A DNA stretch of 64,000 nt from JAQBZY01 sp038117205. GTDB taxonomy: Bacteria; Pseudomonadota; Alphaproteobacteria; Rhodospirillales; Casp-alpha2. The translations under genes were made by a program, and so were the position numbers. The notes below the pieces were generated by a model. It worked only from the letters and a program-made list of their open reading frames with translations. It searched no databases and had not been told where the DNA came from. Positions 8,594 to 17,068 of this stretch are shown here, in pieces (positions within the stretch are counted from its first letter, which is position 1; every line of letters begins with the position of its first letter). Location: NCBI GenBank assembly GCA_038117205.1, contig JAYOFL010000005.1:21126-85125 (forward strand), in the 5' to 3' direction.

Positions 8594-9523
8594 ATGACGA
8601 CGCTGCTCTACTCTCATCCGGCCTGCGTCGAACACGATCCGGGCGCCTATCACCCGGAACGGCCGGATCGTCTGCGCGCCGTCATGGCCGGTCTCGAGGA
8701 CGAGAAATTCCACTACCTTCACCGGATCGAGGCGCCGGAAATCGACCTCGACACGGTCTCGAACGTGCACAATTCCGACTACGTGCAGATGGTCATGGAC
8801 AACGTGCCGGCGGAGGGGCTCGTGCGGCTCGACCCGGATACGGCCATGTCGCCGAAATCGGGCGAGGCGGCGAGACGCGCCACGGGCGCAGCCGTCGCCG
8901 CCGTCGACGCAGTCATCGACAAGCAGGCGTCGAACGCGTTCTGCGCCGTCCGCCCGCCCGGCCACCACGCGGAATCGGGGCACGCCATGGGCTTCTGCCT
9001 GTTCAATTCCGCCGCCGTCGCCGCCGTGCATGCCCGCATCAAGCATGGCCTGGAACGGGTCGCCGTCGTCGATTTCGACGTCCATCACGGCAACGGCACG
9101 CAGCACAGCTTCGAACACATCGATGGGCTGTTCTACGCCTCCAGCCACCAGTATCCGGCCTATCCGGGAACCGGCTCGACGCGGGAGAAGGGCGACTACC
9201 ACAACATCTGCAATCTGCCGCTGGCGCCGGGCGCCGGTTCGGATGAATTCCAGAACGGCTACGAAGAGGTGATCCTGCCGGCGCTCCGCGCCTTCAAGCC
9301 GGAACTCCTGATCATCTCCGCCGGCTTCGACGCGCATGCGCGCGATCCGCTGGCGCAGCTGGAGCTCAGGACCAGCGATTACCTTTGGGTGACGCGGAAG
9401 CTGCTCGACGTCGCCGACGAATGCTGCGGCGGGCGGACGGTGTCGCTGCTGGAAGGCGGTTACGACCTGCAGGCGCTCCGCGATTCGTCTTCGGTGCACG
9501 TCGAAGCGCTGATGGAGCGGTAG
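8594..9523 (+). CDS. Histone deacetylase-family (AcuC/class II type) hydrolase
   Basis: A 309-residue zinc-dependent deacetylase-superfamily protein. ATG 8594 has AAGGAAA upstream. Family motifs are intact: HPERPDRLRA near the start, the active-site RPPGHHAE, and DFDVHHGNGTQ with the Asp and His metal ligands, then SAGFDAHARDPLAQL with the second Asp ligand. Bacterial members act on acetylated small molecules such as polyamines or on acetyl-proteins; the substrate here is not established. In many alphaproteobacteria a member of this family sits beside xseB; here it is separated from that gene. Confidence 0.93.
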   Translation: MTTLLYSHPACVEHDPGAYHPERPDRLRAVMAGLEDEKFHYLHRIEAPEIDLDTVSNVHNSDYVQMVMDNVPAEGLVRLDPDTAMSPKSGEAARRATGAAVAAVDAVIDKQASNAFCAVRPPGHHAESGHAMGFCLFNSAAVAAVHARIKHGLERVAVVDFDVHHGNGTQHSFEHIDGLFYASSHQYPAYPGTGSTREKGDYHNICNLPLAPGAGSDEFQNGYEEVILPALRAFKPELLIISAGFDAHARDPLAQLELRTSDYLWVTRKLLDVADECCGGRTVSLLEGGYDLQALRDSSSVHVEALMER

Positions 9524-9534
9524 TTTCTACGTCC

Positions 9535-9617
9535 GTCACCCCCGATTTATTCCGGGGTCCACACTTCGATGCACGTGTTGTGTCTGGGAGTGGACCCCGG
9601 GACTTGCCCGGGGTGAC
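9535..9617. repeat. Dispersed palindromic repeat, copy 1
   Basis: Bounded by GTCACC and GGTGAC, with internal arms GGGGTCCAC and GTGGACCCC that can form a long hairpin. At 83 bases it is the shortest copy: the CCGGGGCAGGCGAG part present in other copies is missing. It lies in the gap between convergent genes (deacetylase family and aroC), beside copy 2. Confidence 0.9.
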
Positions 9618-9651
9618 GATTGGGGGCGTTAACGTTTCCGTTCACTCTCCC

Positions 9652-9755
9652 GTCACCCCGGATTTATTCCGGGGTCCACACTTTGATGCACGCGTTGTGT
9701 CTGGGAGTGGACCCGGACCCCGGATTTAATCCGGGGCAGGCGAGCCCGGGGTGAC
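9652..9755. repeat. Dispersed palindromic repeat, copy 2
   Basis: A 104-base copy running from GTCACCCCGG to CCCGGGGTGAC in direct orientation after copy 1. It shares GATTTATTCCGGGGTCCACA and GAGTGGACCC with the other copies. It ends 10 bases before the aroC stop codon, so a transcript of either convergent gene could fold it into a terminator-like structure. Confidence 0.9.
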
Positions 9756-9765
9756 GGCAAGGCGT

Positions 9766-10836
9766 TTACCCGCACTGCCCGCGATGGCGGAGCATGTGAT
9801 CCGCCAGCACGCAGGCCATCATCGCTTCGCCGACCGGCACGGCGCGGATGCCGACGCAGGGATCGTGCCGACCCTTGGTGGCGATGTCCGTTTCCTTGCC
9901 GGCGCGATCGACGGTCCGGCGCGGCGACAGGATCGAACTGGTCGGCTTCACGGCGAAGCGCACGACCACGTCCTGCCCGGTCGAAATGCCGCCCAGCACG
10001 CCGCCGTTGTTGTTGGATAGAAAGACGGGCTTCCCTTTCTCCATCCGCATCTCGTCGGCGTTCTGCTCGCCGGTCAGCCGCGACGCGCCCATGCCGGCGC
10101 CGATCTCGACGCCCTTGACCGCGTTGATGCCCATCATGGCGGCGGCCAGATCGGATTCCAGCTTGCCGTAGACCGGCGCGCCCCAGCCGGCCGGCACGCC
10201 CGACGCCACCACCTCGATGGTCGCGCCGACGGAAGAACCCTGCTTGCGGATGCCGTCCAGATACTCGGCGAACGCCTTTGCAGTCTTAGCGTCCGGGCAG
10301 AAGAACGGGTTCTTGCCGACCTGCGCCCAGTTCCAGCGGTCGCGGTCGATCTCGATGTCGCCCATGGCGATCAGCGCGGCCCTGATCTTGATGCCGCGGC
10401 CGAGCACCTTCCGGGCGACCGCGCCGGCGGCGACCCGCATGGCGGTTTCCCGCGCCGAGGAGCGGCCGCCCCCCCGATAATCGCGGATGCCGTACTTGGC
10501 GTCGTAAGTGAAATCGGCGTGGCCGGGACGGAACTTGTCCTTGATGTCGCCGTAGTCCTTGGACCGCTGGTCGGTGTTCTCGATCAGCAGGCCGATCGGT
10601 GTCCCGGTCGTCACGCCCTCGAAGACGCCGGAGAGAATCTTCACCCGGTCGTCCTCGCGGCGCTGCGTCGTGAACTTCGACTGTCCGGGCTTCCGCTTGT
10701 CGAGGTAAGGCTGGATGTCGGTCTCGGCGAGCTTGATGCCCGGCGGGCAGCCGTCGACGACGCAGCCGAGAGCCGGCCCATGGCTCTCGCCGAAGGTCGT
10801 GACCCGGAACAGGTGCCCGAAGGTGTTGTGCGACAT
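9766..10836 (-). CDS. aroC: Chorismate synthase
   Basis: A 356-residue protein of typical length, catalysing the FMN-dependent conversion of 5-enolpyruvylshikimate 3-phosphate to chorismate, the last common step to aromatic amino acids and folate. Family motifs are all present: TFGESHGPALGCVVDG at the N-terminus, GRSSARETAMRVAAGAVA in the middle, and the C-terminal RHDPCVGIRAVPVGEAM block. It follows fabI by 17 bases on the same strand and is probably co-transcribed with it. Confidence 0.97.
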   Translation of the reverse strand: MSHNTFGHLFRVTTFGESHGPALGCVVDGCPPGIKLAETDIQPYLDKRKPGQSKFTTQRREDDRVKILSGVFEGVTTGTPIGLLIENTDQRSKDYGDIKDKFRPGHADFTYDAKYGIRDYRGGGRSSARETAMRVAAGAVARKVLGRGIKIRAALIAMGDIEIDRDRWNWAQVGKNPFFCPDAKTAKAFAEYLDGIRKQGSSVGATIEVVASGVPAGWGAPVYGKLESDLAAAMMGINAVKGVEIGAGMGASRLTGEQNADEMRMEKGKPVFLSNNNGGVLGGISTGQDVVVRFAVKPTSSILSPRRTVDRAGKETDIATKGRHDPCVGIRAVPVGEAMMACVLADHMLRHRGQCG

Positions 10837-10853
10837 GGCGCGGCCCCCGCGCC

Positions 10854-11666
10854 TCAGACGACGGAGATGTCGGGTGCGTCCACGGCCTTCATGCCGACGA
10901 CGTTGTAACCGCAGTCCACGTGGTGCGTCTCGCCGGTGACGCCGCTAGAAAGCGGCGACAGCAGATACAGGCCGGCGCCGCCGATGTCGTCCATGGTGAC
11001 GTTGCGGCGCAAGGGCGAGTTGTACTCGTTCCACTTCAGGATATAGCGGAAGTCGCCGATGCCGCTGGCCGCCAGCGTCTTCATCGGGCCGGCCGACATG
11101 GCGTTGACGCGCACGCCGGTCTTGCCGAGGTCCTCGGCGAGGTAGCGCACGCTGGCTTCCAGCGCCGCCTTGGCGACGCCCATGACGTTGTAGTGCGGCA
11201 TCACGCGCTCGGCGCCGAAATAGGTGAGGGTGAGCAGGCTGGCGCCCGGATTGAGGAGTGCCCGCGCCCGCTGGCAGATGGCGGTGAAGGAATAGCAGCT
11301 GATCATCATCGTCTGCTGGAAGTTTTCCGGCGTCGTGTCGATGTAGCCGCCCTTGAGCTCTTCCTTGTTCGAATAGGCGATGGCGTGGACCAGGAAATCC
11401 AGCGAGCCCCACTTGTCCTTGAGGGTCGAGAACACGGCGTCGATGCTGGCGATGTCGGTGACGTCGCAAGGTAGCACCAAATTGGCGCCGACGGATTCGG
11501 CGAGCGGCTCGACGCGCTTCTTGAGGGCGTCGCCCTGGTAGGTGAACGCCAACTCGGCCCCGTGGTCGCTGACCGCCTTGGCGATGCCCCAGGCGATGGA
11601 GCGGTCGTTGGCGACGCCCATGACCAGGCCCCGTTTCCCTTGCATCAGTGGCGCCGTCTGCGACAT
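10854..11666 (-). CDS. fabI: Enoyl-[acyl-carrier-protein] reductase (NADH), FabI type
   Basis: A 270-residue short-chain-dehydrogenase-fold enzyme that carries out the last reduction of fatty-acid elongation. FabI rather than a generic SDR is shown by the atypical nucleotide motif GKRGLVMGVANDRSIAWGIA, the LTLTYFGAERVMPHYNVMGVAKAALE catalytic segment (Tyr ... Lys), and the SAGPMKTLAASGI loop of the substrate and triclosan region. The start has an AGAGGAAA ribosome-binding site. It is first in a leftward fabI-aroC pair; the ~177-base gap to the divergent gene contains no recognisable feature apart from presumed promoters. Confidence 0.96.
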   Translation of the reverse strand: MSQTAPLMQGKRGLVMGVANDRSIAWGIAKAVSDHGAELAFTYQGDALKKRVEPLAESVGANLVLPCDVTDIASIDAVFSTLKDKWGSLDFLVHAIAYSNKEELKGGYIDTTPENFQQTMMISCYSFTAICQRARALLNPGASLLTLTYFGAERVMPHYNVMGVAKAALEASVRYLAEDLGKTGVRVNAMSAGPMKTLAASGIGDFRYILKWNEYNSPLRRNVTMDDIGGAGLYLLSPLSSGVTGETHHVDCGYNVVGMKAVDAPDISVV

Positions 11667-11843
11667 TTACTCGTTTCCTCTCAAAATTATACAGGCGCCG
11701 TGACAGGTTACGGCTCGCCCGCTCCGATGCTACACGCAAAAGCATGGCCGGGCCAAGGCAGGCGAATTCCGTTCTACTGGCCATTCCACCGGCGCGCGAT
11801 TGCCAAATAATACGTCCCGCCGAGCGTCAATCGCGAGGGGGAT

Positions 11844-13165
11844 ATGGCGGAGACCGAAAACGCCGACAACGGGGAAGAACCGAAGCCCGACGACGCGGAG
11901 CGCCCGGAAACCGCCGAAGAGGCGGGGGCGTCCGTCGTCCTCGGCGAAATCGGCGGATTCCTGAAATACGTCGGCCGCCGTTTCGGCGAGGACCGCTGCC
12001 TGCGCATGGCGGCGGGCCTGAGTTATACGTCGCTCCTCGCCATCGTGCCGCTGACCGCCATCGCCTTTTCCATGCTGGCGGCCTTCCCGGTCTTTTCCGG
12101 CGTCCGGGAATCGCTGCAGGAGGTGATGTTCGCCAACCTGCTGCCGTCGTCGGCGGAGGCGTCCCGCGAATACTTCGACATGTTCGTCAAGAACACGACG
12201 TCCTTGAGCGCCGTCGGCATCGTCGCGCTCGCCGCGACGGCGGTGCTGCTGCTCGGCACCATCGAGGCCGACCTGAATGCCATCTTCCGGGTGGCGCGGC
12301 CGCGCGCGCTGTTGCCGCGCCTTCTGGTGTTCTGGGCGTTGCTGACGCTCGGGCCGCTGCTGCTCGGCGCCAGCTTCTCGCTCTCCACCTATTTCTTCGC
12401 GGCGACGGAGTGGCTCGGTATCGACACTGCCAAGGGGCCGCTCGGTTTTGCCGCGACGCTCGTGCCGACGCTGATGATCTTCATGCTGCTGACGATCTTC
12501 TACATGGTGATTCCGAACCGGCCGGTGGGATTTATCGCCGCCCTTGTCGGCGGGGTGTTGGCGGGGCTCGCCTTCACCGTGCTCCGGAAAACCTTCGGCT
12601 GGTACGTCGTCACGTTTCCGACGTACCAGAATATCTACGGCGCGCTCTCGGTGGTGCCGATCTTCCTGGTCTGGATGTATCTCTCGTGGCTGGTCGTACT
12701 GGTGGGTGCGGTGCTGACGGCGAGTATGAGCGAGTGGCAGTCGGCCGGCGGCAAGCCGTTGTCGTCGTCGCCATGCAGGTGCTGGCCGCCCTCTATCGCG
12801 CCAGCCGCGACGGCGTCAGCGCGACGCGGACCGGCATCTTGCGCACCACTGGCGGCGGTGGCGAGGCGGTCGACGCGATATTGGAGCAGTTGCACGACGC
12901 CCGCTTCGTGGAACGGACGTCGTCCGGCCGCTGGGTGCTCGCCCGCTCGCCGGAGACGACGGCGCTCTACGACGTCTACCGCGCCCTCGGTCTCGGCTTC
13001 GGCGAGGCGGTGCCGATCGACGAGGGCGATTCCTGGTCCCGGAAGCTTGCGGCCCGCATTACAGACATCCGGCGCTTCAACCGCGACGCGCTGTCGGCGA
13101 CGTTGGCCGACATCCTCGCCGACGAGATCGACGAACCGCCGGCAAAGCTCGAAATCAGAGCGTAA
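11844..13165 (+). pseudogene. YihY/BrkB-family inner-membrane protein, broken by a frameshift
   Basis: ATG 11844 has a strong GAGGGGG ribosome-binding site. The first frame encodes an acidic N-tail, then the YihY (BrkB) core with about six membrane segments, including AAGLSYTSLLAIVPL, IPNRPVGFIAALVGG and YGALSVVPIFLVWMYLSW. After about residue 302 it turns into Arg/Ser-rich nonsense. The family's winged-helix-like C-terminal region (QVLAALYRASRDG ... SGRWVLARSPETT) continues in the -1 frame to TAA 13163-13165. The switch lies within 12755-12772, in a GTC/GTCG run. One missing base, either a real mutation or a sequencing error, explains it. Members of this family were once misnamed ribonuclease BN; function is unknown. 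Confidence 0.85.
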
Positions 13166-13192
13166 GCTTAGACGTCGCAAATAATGTAAGCC

Positions 13193-13332
13193 GTCGCCCC
13201 GGACTTGATCCGGGGCCCATGTGCGCACCGACGCGGACGTGCGGACAGGCTATTCCAGGGCGTACTCTTCGCATCTCCGAACCACCCTGTGCAACCGCTC
13301 GAAGATGGATCCCGGATCAAGTACGGGGTGAC
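13193..13332. repeat. Divergent copy of the palindromic repeat family
   Basis: A 140-base element from GTCGCCCCGGACTTGATC to GGATCAAGTACGGGGTGAC. The outer arms pair (GTCGCCCCGGACTTGATCC against GGATCAAG..CGGGGTGAC), but the centre differs from the other five copies. It again lies between convergent genes. Confidence 0.7.
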
Positions 13333-13420
13333 GACAGTATGAAATCTGAAATGGTCGATATCATGACGGAAGGGGGCGCTTGAATGCTTGCCGCGCGACG
13401 CGGGATCCGTTCCGGGGAAA

Positions 13421-14275
13421 TTACTCTTCATTCCCGCGATTGGCGCGGGACCGGATGAATTCGGCCAGTTCCGGGTCGGGCTTGGTCGGCAACGTCACCG
13501 TCAGGCAGACGTAGTGATCGCCGCGCGCCTCGTCCTTGCGTCCGCCGTCGGCGAGGCCGCGGCCCTTGAGCCGTAATCGCGTGCCGGTGTTCGAATTCGG
13601 CGGCACGGTGACGTTCAGCAGCCCGTCGATGGTTTCCACCTGGATCTTGCCGCCGAGCACCGCGTCCTCCAGCCCGACCGGCACGTCGGTATGGATGTCG
13701 CGGCCTTCCGTGCGGAAGATCGGATGCGGCTGCACCTTGACCTCGATCAGCGCGTCGCCGTCGCGCCCGCCGTTGAAGCCCCGCATGCCCTGATCCTTGA
13801 GGCGCAGGACCTGGCCGTCCAGGGTGCCGGGCGGCACGTTGACGCTGAGCGTCTTGCCGTGCGTCGTCTTCATCTGCTTCTTGGTGCCGCGCGCCGCGTC
13901 CAGGAACGGCACTTCCAGGACGTAGGTGACGTCGACGCCGTCGATCTTGGGGCTGTCCTTGCCGCGGTCGCGGAAGAACCCCTCGAAGCCGCGCCGCGGG
14001 CGGGGCTTGGCGGCTTCCGGGCGGGTCTTGCGCTTCTTGCCCTCGGCGTCCAGCTCGCCCCGGTCGTACTGGGCGCGGCGGATCGGGTCGGAGATAATCC
14101 CGTAGGCCGCCGACAGCTCCTTGAATTCGTCCTCGGCCCACGGATTGCCGGGATCAATGTCCGGATGCATCTCGCGCGCCTTGCGCCGGTAGGCGGACTT
14201 GATCTCCGTCGGCGTGGCGTCCGGCGCGACGCCGAGAATGCGGTAGAGGTCCTTCGGTTCCGTGCCGAGCGCCAT
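13421..14275 (-). CDS. J-domain co-chaperone of the DnaJ/CbpA type, no zinc finger
   Basis: A 284-residue protein. Residues ~8-70 are a J-domain (DLYRILGVAPDATPTEIKSA) with the HPD motif intact in REMHPDIDPGN, which would stimulate an Hsp70 ATPase. A basic linker follows, then the two DnaJ C-terminal beta domains (VNVPPGTLDGQVLRLKDQG and VTVPPNSNTGTRLRLKGRG). There is no CxxCxGxG zinc-finger region, so this is a type II (CbpA-like) protein, not the main DnaJ. It starts 8 bases after the TPR gene stop and is probably co-transcribed with it. Confidence 0.92.
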   Translation of the reverse strand: MALGTEPKDLYRILGVAPDATPTEIKSAYRRKAREMHPDIDPGNPWAEDEFKELSAAYGIISDPIRRAQYDRGELDAEGKKRKTRPEAAKPRPRRGFEGFFRDRGKDSPKIDGVDVTYVLEVPFLDAARGTKKQMKTTHGKTLSVNVPPGTLDGQVLRLKDQGMRGFNGGRDGDALIEVKVQPHPIFRTEGRDIHTDVPVGLEDAVLGGKIQVETIDGLLNVTVPPNSNTGTRLRLKGRGLADGGRKDEARGDHYVCLTVTLPTKPDPELAEFIRSRANRGNEE

Positions 14276-14283
14276 GGCGTGTC

Positions 14284-15606
14284 CTACTGGGTGAGCCCGG
14301 CGGCGGCGGCGGCGCGCTCCCGCGTCCAGGCGTTGTCCGGCAACCGGCCGAGACGCTCCGAGAGCAGCGACTTGGCGAGCGGATAACGGCCGGACTTCAT
14401 CGACGCGTCGATCAGCAGCATGGTGAAGAGATCGCGCTGGGCATGCGAGCCGCCCATGCGGTGCAGCGCGTAGCGGTGCGGCGCCAGCAGATCGACCGCC
14501 CGTCCATAGTCGCCGTCACGGTGCGCGAAGATGGCTTCCGCGACGGGCAGGGCGACGTCGTGGGTGACGCGGGCGTTGTCCTCGTCGGTGCCGGCGTAGG
14601 CGCGCATGGCGTCGAGGAGTTCCGCCGCCTTGCCGTTGCCGGCCGCCGAGAGCGCGATGGCGTGATGCACGTCGATGAAGGCGAGGATCTGGTCGGTGGT
14701 GTGCCGGGCGCACTTTTCCGCCAGCGCCGCCCAGCGGTCGCCGACGTCCTGGCCGTACAGTTCGAGGCGCAGCAGCAGCGCGGAATCGTTGATGAGGTCG
14801 AGATACTCTTCCGACTCGGCGTCCCAGAGGGTCTCGTCGTAGAGCTTGAAGACCTGCTCGAACTCGCCCCGGTCGAGATGCATCAGCATCCGGTGCCACC
14901 AGACGTGATAGCGGAAGTTGTTGGCGTCGACCCAGCCGGCTTCGTTCTTGGTGATCCAGTCGATGCCGGCGTCGGCGTCGTCGCGCATCTCGTGCACGTG
15001 CGCCACGGCGTGAATGGCCCAGGGGTTGCGCTGTTCCAGCTCGACGGCGATCTTGCCGGCGCGGATGGCGCCTTCGAAATCGTGCGTTTCCTCGCGGCCG
15101 AACGCCTCCATGCCCTTGACGAAGGTGTAGCCGGGAACCGACGGCGACCACGCGTACATCCGGCGCAGCACCGTATCGCGGAGGTTCTGCCCGTCGCCGG
15201 AATAGAAATGCCCATGATGCGCGAGGCGGAGCGCCAGCACGTCCAGGGGATATTCCTCGAGGATTTCCTCCCAGACGCGGATGGCCTGGCTCGGCCGGCC
15301 GGACGCCCAATGCATCAGCGCGGCGGCGTGGCGCTGTTCGCGCGGTGTCGTCTTGGGGGCGCGGGCGGCGGCCTCGGCGGCGGCCTTCTGCGCGCGTTCC
15401 TTGAGGACGCCCGTCGCCATCAGCATGAAGAAGTACCCCTTCATGATGTTGGCGAGCGGCAGTTCCGGGTCGATCTCGAGGGCCGCCTTCAAATTCGGCG
15501 CGGCGTCCTTCTGGATGCCGAGGTAGGAGGCGACCAGCCTGTCGAAGGCGGCGGCGGCTTCGGCCGACGCGGCGGTGATTTCGAGACCTCGGCAATCCTT
15601 CGGCAT
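14284..15606 (-). CDS. TPR-repeat protein of the TTC38-like family
   Basis: A 440-residue soluble protein with no signal peptide, starting at MPKDCRGLEITAASAEAA. The chain is all-helical, with repeated ~34-residue units; characteristic segments are LEIDPELPLANIMKGYFFML, AVAHVHEMRDDADAGIDWI and NNFRYHVWWHRMLMHLDRGE. This layout matches the TTC38 family, which is widespread in alphaproteobacteria and present in animals, with no defined biochemical role. It is upstream of, and likely co-transcribed with, the J-domain gene, which hints at a protein-folding or scaffolding context. The divergent rhodanese gene starts 92 bases away. Confidence 0.85.
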   Translation of the reverse strand: MPKDCRGLEITAASAEAAAAFDRLVASYLGIQKDAAPNLKAALEIDPELPLANIMKGYFFMLMATGVLKERAQKAAAEAAARAPKTTPREQRHAAALMHWASGRPSQAIRVWEEILEEYPLDVLALRLAHHGHFYSGDGQNLRDTVLRRMYAWSPSVPGYTFVKGMEAFGREETHDFEGAIRAGKIAVELEQRNPWAIHAVAHVHEMRDDADAGIDWITKNEAGWVDANNFRYHVWWHRMLMHLDRGEFEQVFKLYDETLWDAESEEYLDLINDSALLLRLELYGQDVGDRWAALAEKCARHTTDQILAFIDVHHAIALSAAGNGKAAELLDAMRAYAGTDEDNARVTHDVALPVAEAIFAHRDGDYGRAVDLLAPHRYALHRMGGSHAQRDLFTMLLIDASMKSGRYPLAKSLLSERLGRLPDNAWTRERAAAAAGLTQ

Positions 15607-15698
15607 GTGCGGCTCCCCCCTATTTTTACGGTTGGACTTTAGGGCGGCGCACCCTATATGCCAAGCCGTCGAACCCAACGGGCCTGAGGGGGACCAGC

Positions 15699-16025
15699 AT
15701 GACCGACGTGACGGAAATCGACGCCAAGACGGCAAGCGCCTGGGTGTCCGCCGGCGAGGCCGTGCTGGTCGACGTGCGCGAAGACCAGGAACTGCGCGAG
15801 GCCTCCATCGCCGGCGCCGTGCACGTGCCGATGTCGCGCTTCGATCCGGACGCCGTGCCGAAGGGCGACGACGGCAAGAAGTTTGTCTTCTTCTGCGCGC
15901 ACGGCATGCGTTCCTATCAGGTGGCGGCGTATCTGCTGCAAAACGAGATGCTGGGCGACGCCTATTCCATGGCCGGCGGCATCGTCGCCTGGGCGCAGTC
16001 CGGCCTGCCGTTCGAGCGGGGGTAG
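15699..16025 (+). CDS. Single-domain rhodanese (sulfurtransferase-like) protein
   Basis: A 108-residue cytoplasmic protein made of one rhodanese domain. It has the N-terminal LVDVREDQELREASIAGAVH signature and the active-site loop CAHGMRS, with the persulfide-forming Cys at residue 66. The C-terminus has the usual AYSMAGGIVAWAQSGLPFE. A GAGGGGGAC ribosome-binding site precedes ATG 15699. It could transfer sulfane sulfur to an acceptor such as TusA (inference). Two palindromic repeats fill the gap to the convergent tlyA gene. Confidence 0.92.
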   Translation: MTDVTEIDAKTASAWVSAGEAVLVDVREDQELREASIAGAVHVPMSRFDPDAVPKGDDGKKFVFFCAHGMRSYQVAAYLLQNEMLGDAYSMAGGIVAWAQSGLPFERG

Positions 16026-16041
16026 ATTTCGGCCCACAGTC

Positions 16042-16147
16042 GTCACCCCGGATTTATTCCAGGGTCCACACTTTGACGCACGTGTTGTGTTTGCGAGTGG
16101 ACCCCGGGACCCTGGATCGGGTCCGGGGCAGGCGAGCCCGGGGTGAC
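16042..16147. repeat. Dispersed palindromic repeat, copy 3
   Basis: A 106-base copy from GTCACCCCGGATTTATTCC to CCCGGGGTGAC, with GGTCCACACTTTGACGCACG and GAGTGGACCCCGGGACC inside. It starts 16 bases after the rhodanese stop and is followed in direct orientation by copy 4. Confidence 0.92.
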
Positions 16148-16179
16148 GAGAAGGGGCTGACGTTTCCTCACACTCAACC

Positions 16180-16285
16180 GTCACCCCGGATTTATTCCGG
16201 GGTCCACAGTTTGGCATACGTCGCGTGTTCGCGAGTTGACCCCGGGACCCCGGATCGGGTCCGGGGCAGGCGAGCCCGGGGTGAC
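16180..16285. repeat. Dispersed palindromic repeat, copy 4
   Basis: A 106-base copy, nearly the same as copy 3 in both arms (including GGATCGGGTCCGGGGCAGGC) but diverged in the loop, where it reads TTGGCATACGTCGCGTG. It ends 18 bases before the tlyA stop. Compensated arms with a variable loop suggest that RNA or DNA secondary structure is what is conserved. Confidence 0.92.
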
Positions 16286-16303
16286 GAGAACGGGCGGGAA
16301 CGG

Positions 16304-17050
16304 CTAGCCCTTCACCGCCCCGATCAGGAATTCCTTGTTGCCTTCGGGGCCGGTGATCGGGCTCTCGGAAATGCCGAGCACCCGCCAGCCGGGAAGCGCC
16401 GCCAGCCAGTCGCGGATTTCCGAACAGACTTTTTCATGCACCGCCGGGTCGCGCACCACGCCGCCCTTGCCGACGTTTTCCGGCCCGGCCTCGAACTGCG
16501 GCTTGATCAGCGCCACGAGATGCGCGGCCGGCTTGGTGCGGGCGAGGGCGGCCGGCAACACGGTCCTGAGCCCGATGAAGCTGGCGTCGCAGACGACCAG
16601 ATCGACGGGCTCGGGGATTTCCGCTTCGCCGAGGTGCCGGGCGTTGGTCTTTTCCAGCACCACGACGCGGGGATCGGTGCGGAGCTTCCACGCCAATTGT
16701 CCGTGCCCGACGTCGACGGCGTAGACCTTCGCCGCGCCGTTCGCCAACAACACGTCCGTGAAGCCGCCGGTCGACGCGCCGACGTCGATGGCGGTCTTGT
16801 CCGCCGCGTCGATGCCGAAGGCTTCAAGTCCGTGCGCGAGTTTCAGGCCGCCCCGGCTCACCCACGGATGATCCTGGCCGCGCACCTCGAGGGCGATGTC
16901 GGGCTGAACCTGCTGGCCGGATTTTTCGAGTTTCCGCTCGCAGGAATAGACGAGCCCTGCCATGACGAGGGCCTGCGCCTTGGCGCGGCTCTCCACGAGG
17001 CCCCTGTCGACGAGGAGTTGGTCGAGGCGTCGCTTGCCGGGCTTGCTCAT
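16304..17050 (-). CDS. tlyA: TlyA-family rRNA 2'-O-methyltransferase (S4 domain plus RrmJ-like domain)
   Basis: A 248-residue protein. The N-terminal S4 RNA-binding domain (RLDQLLVDRGLVESRAKAQA) is followed by an FtsJ/RrmJ-type SAM-dependent methyltransferase domain with AIDVGASTGGFTDVLLANGA as the SAM-binding loop and DLVVCDASFIGL as motif IV. Family members methylate 2'-OH of cytidines in 16S and/or 23S rRNA (C1409/C1920 in Mycobacterium); some are annotated as hemolysins, a historical label. It is the last gene of the leftward xseB-ispA-dxs-tlyA run, 18 bases after dxs. Confidence 0.95.
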   Translation of the reverse strand: MSKPGKRRLDQLLVDRGLVESRAKAQALVMAGLVYSCERKLEKSGQQVQPDIALEVRGQDHPWVSRGGLKLAHGLEAFGIDAADKTAIDVGASTGGFTDVLLANGAAKVYAVDVGHGQLAWKLRTDPRVVVLEKTNARHLGEAEIPEPVDLVVCDASFIGLRTVLPAALARTKPAAHLVALIKPQFEAGPENVGKGGVVRDPAVHEKVCSEIRDWLAALPGWRVLGISESPITGPEGNKEFLIGAVKG

Positions 17051-17068
17051 TTGCAGCCCAGTTGAGGA

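Noticed and set aside
12755..12772. Programmed -1 frameshifting in the yihY/brkB-type gene
   Set aside because: There is no X-XXY-YYZ slippery heptamer and no reason for this family to need one; a missing base is more likely.
9535..16285. Repeats considered as a CRISPR array
   Set aside because: Units are ~105 bases, palindromic, in pairs and far apart, with no short regular spacers and no cas genes.
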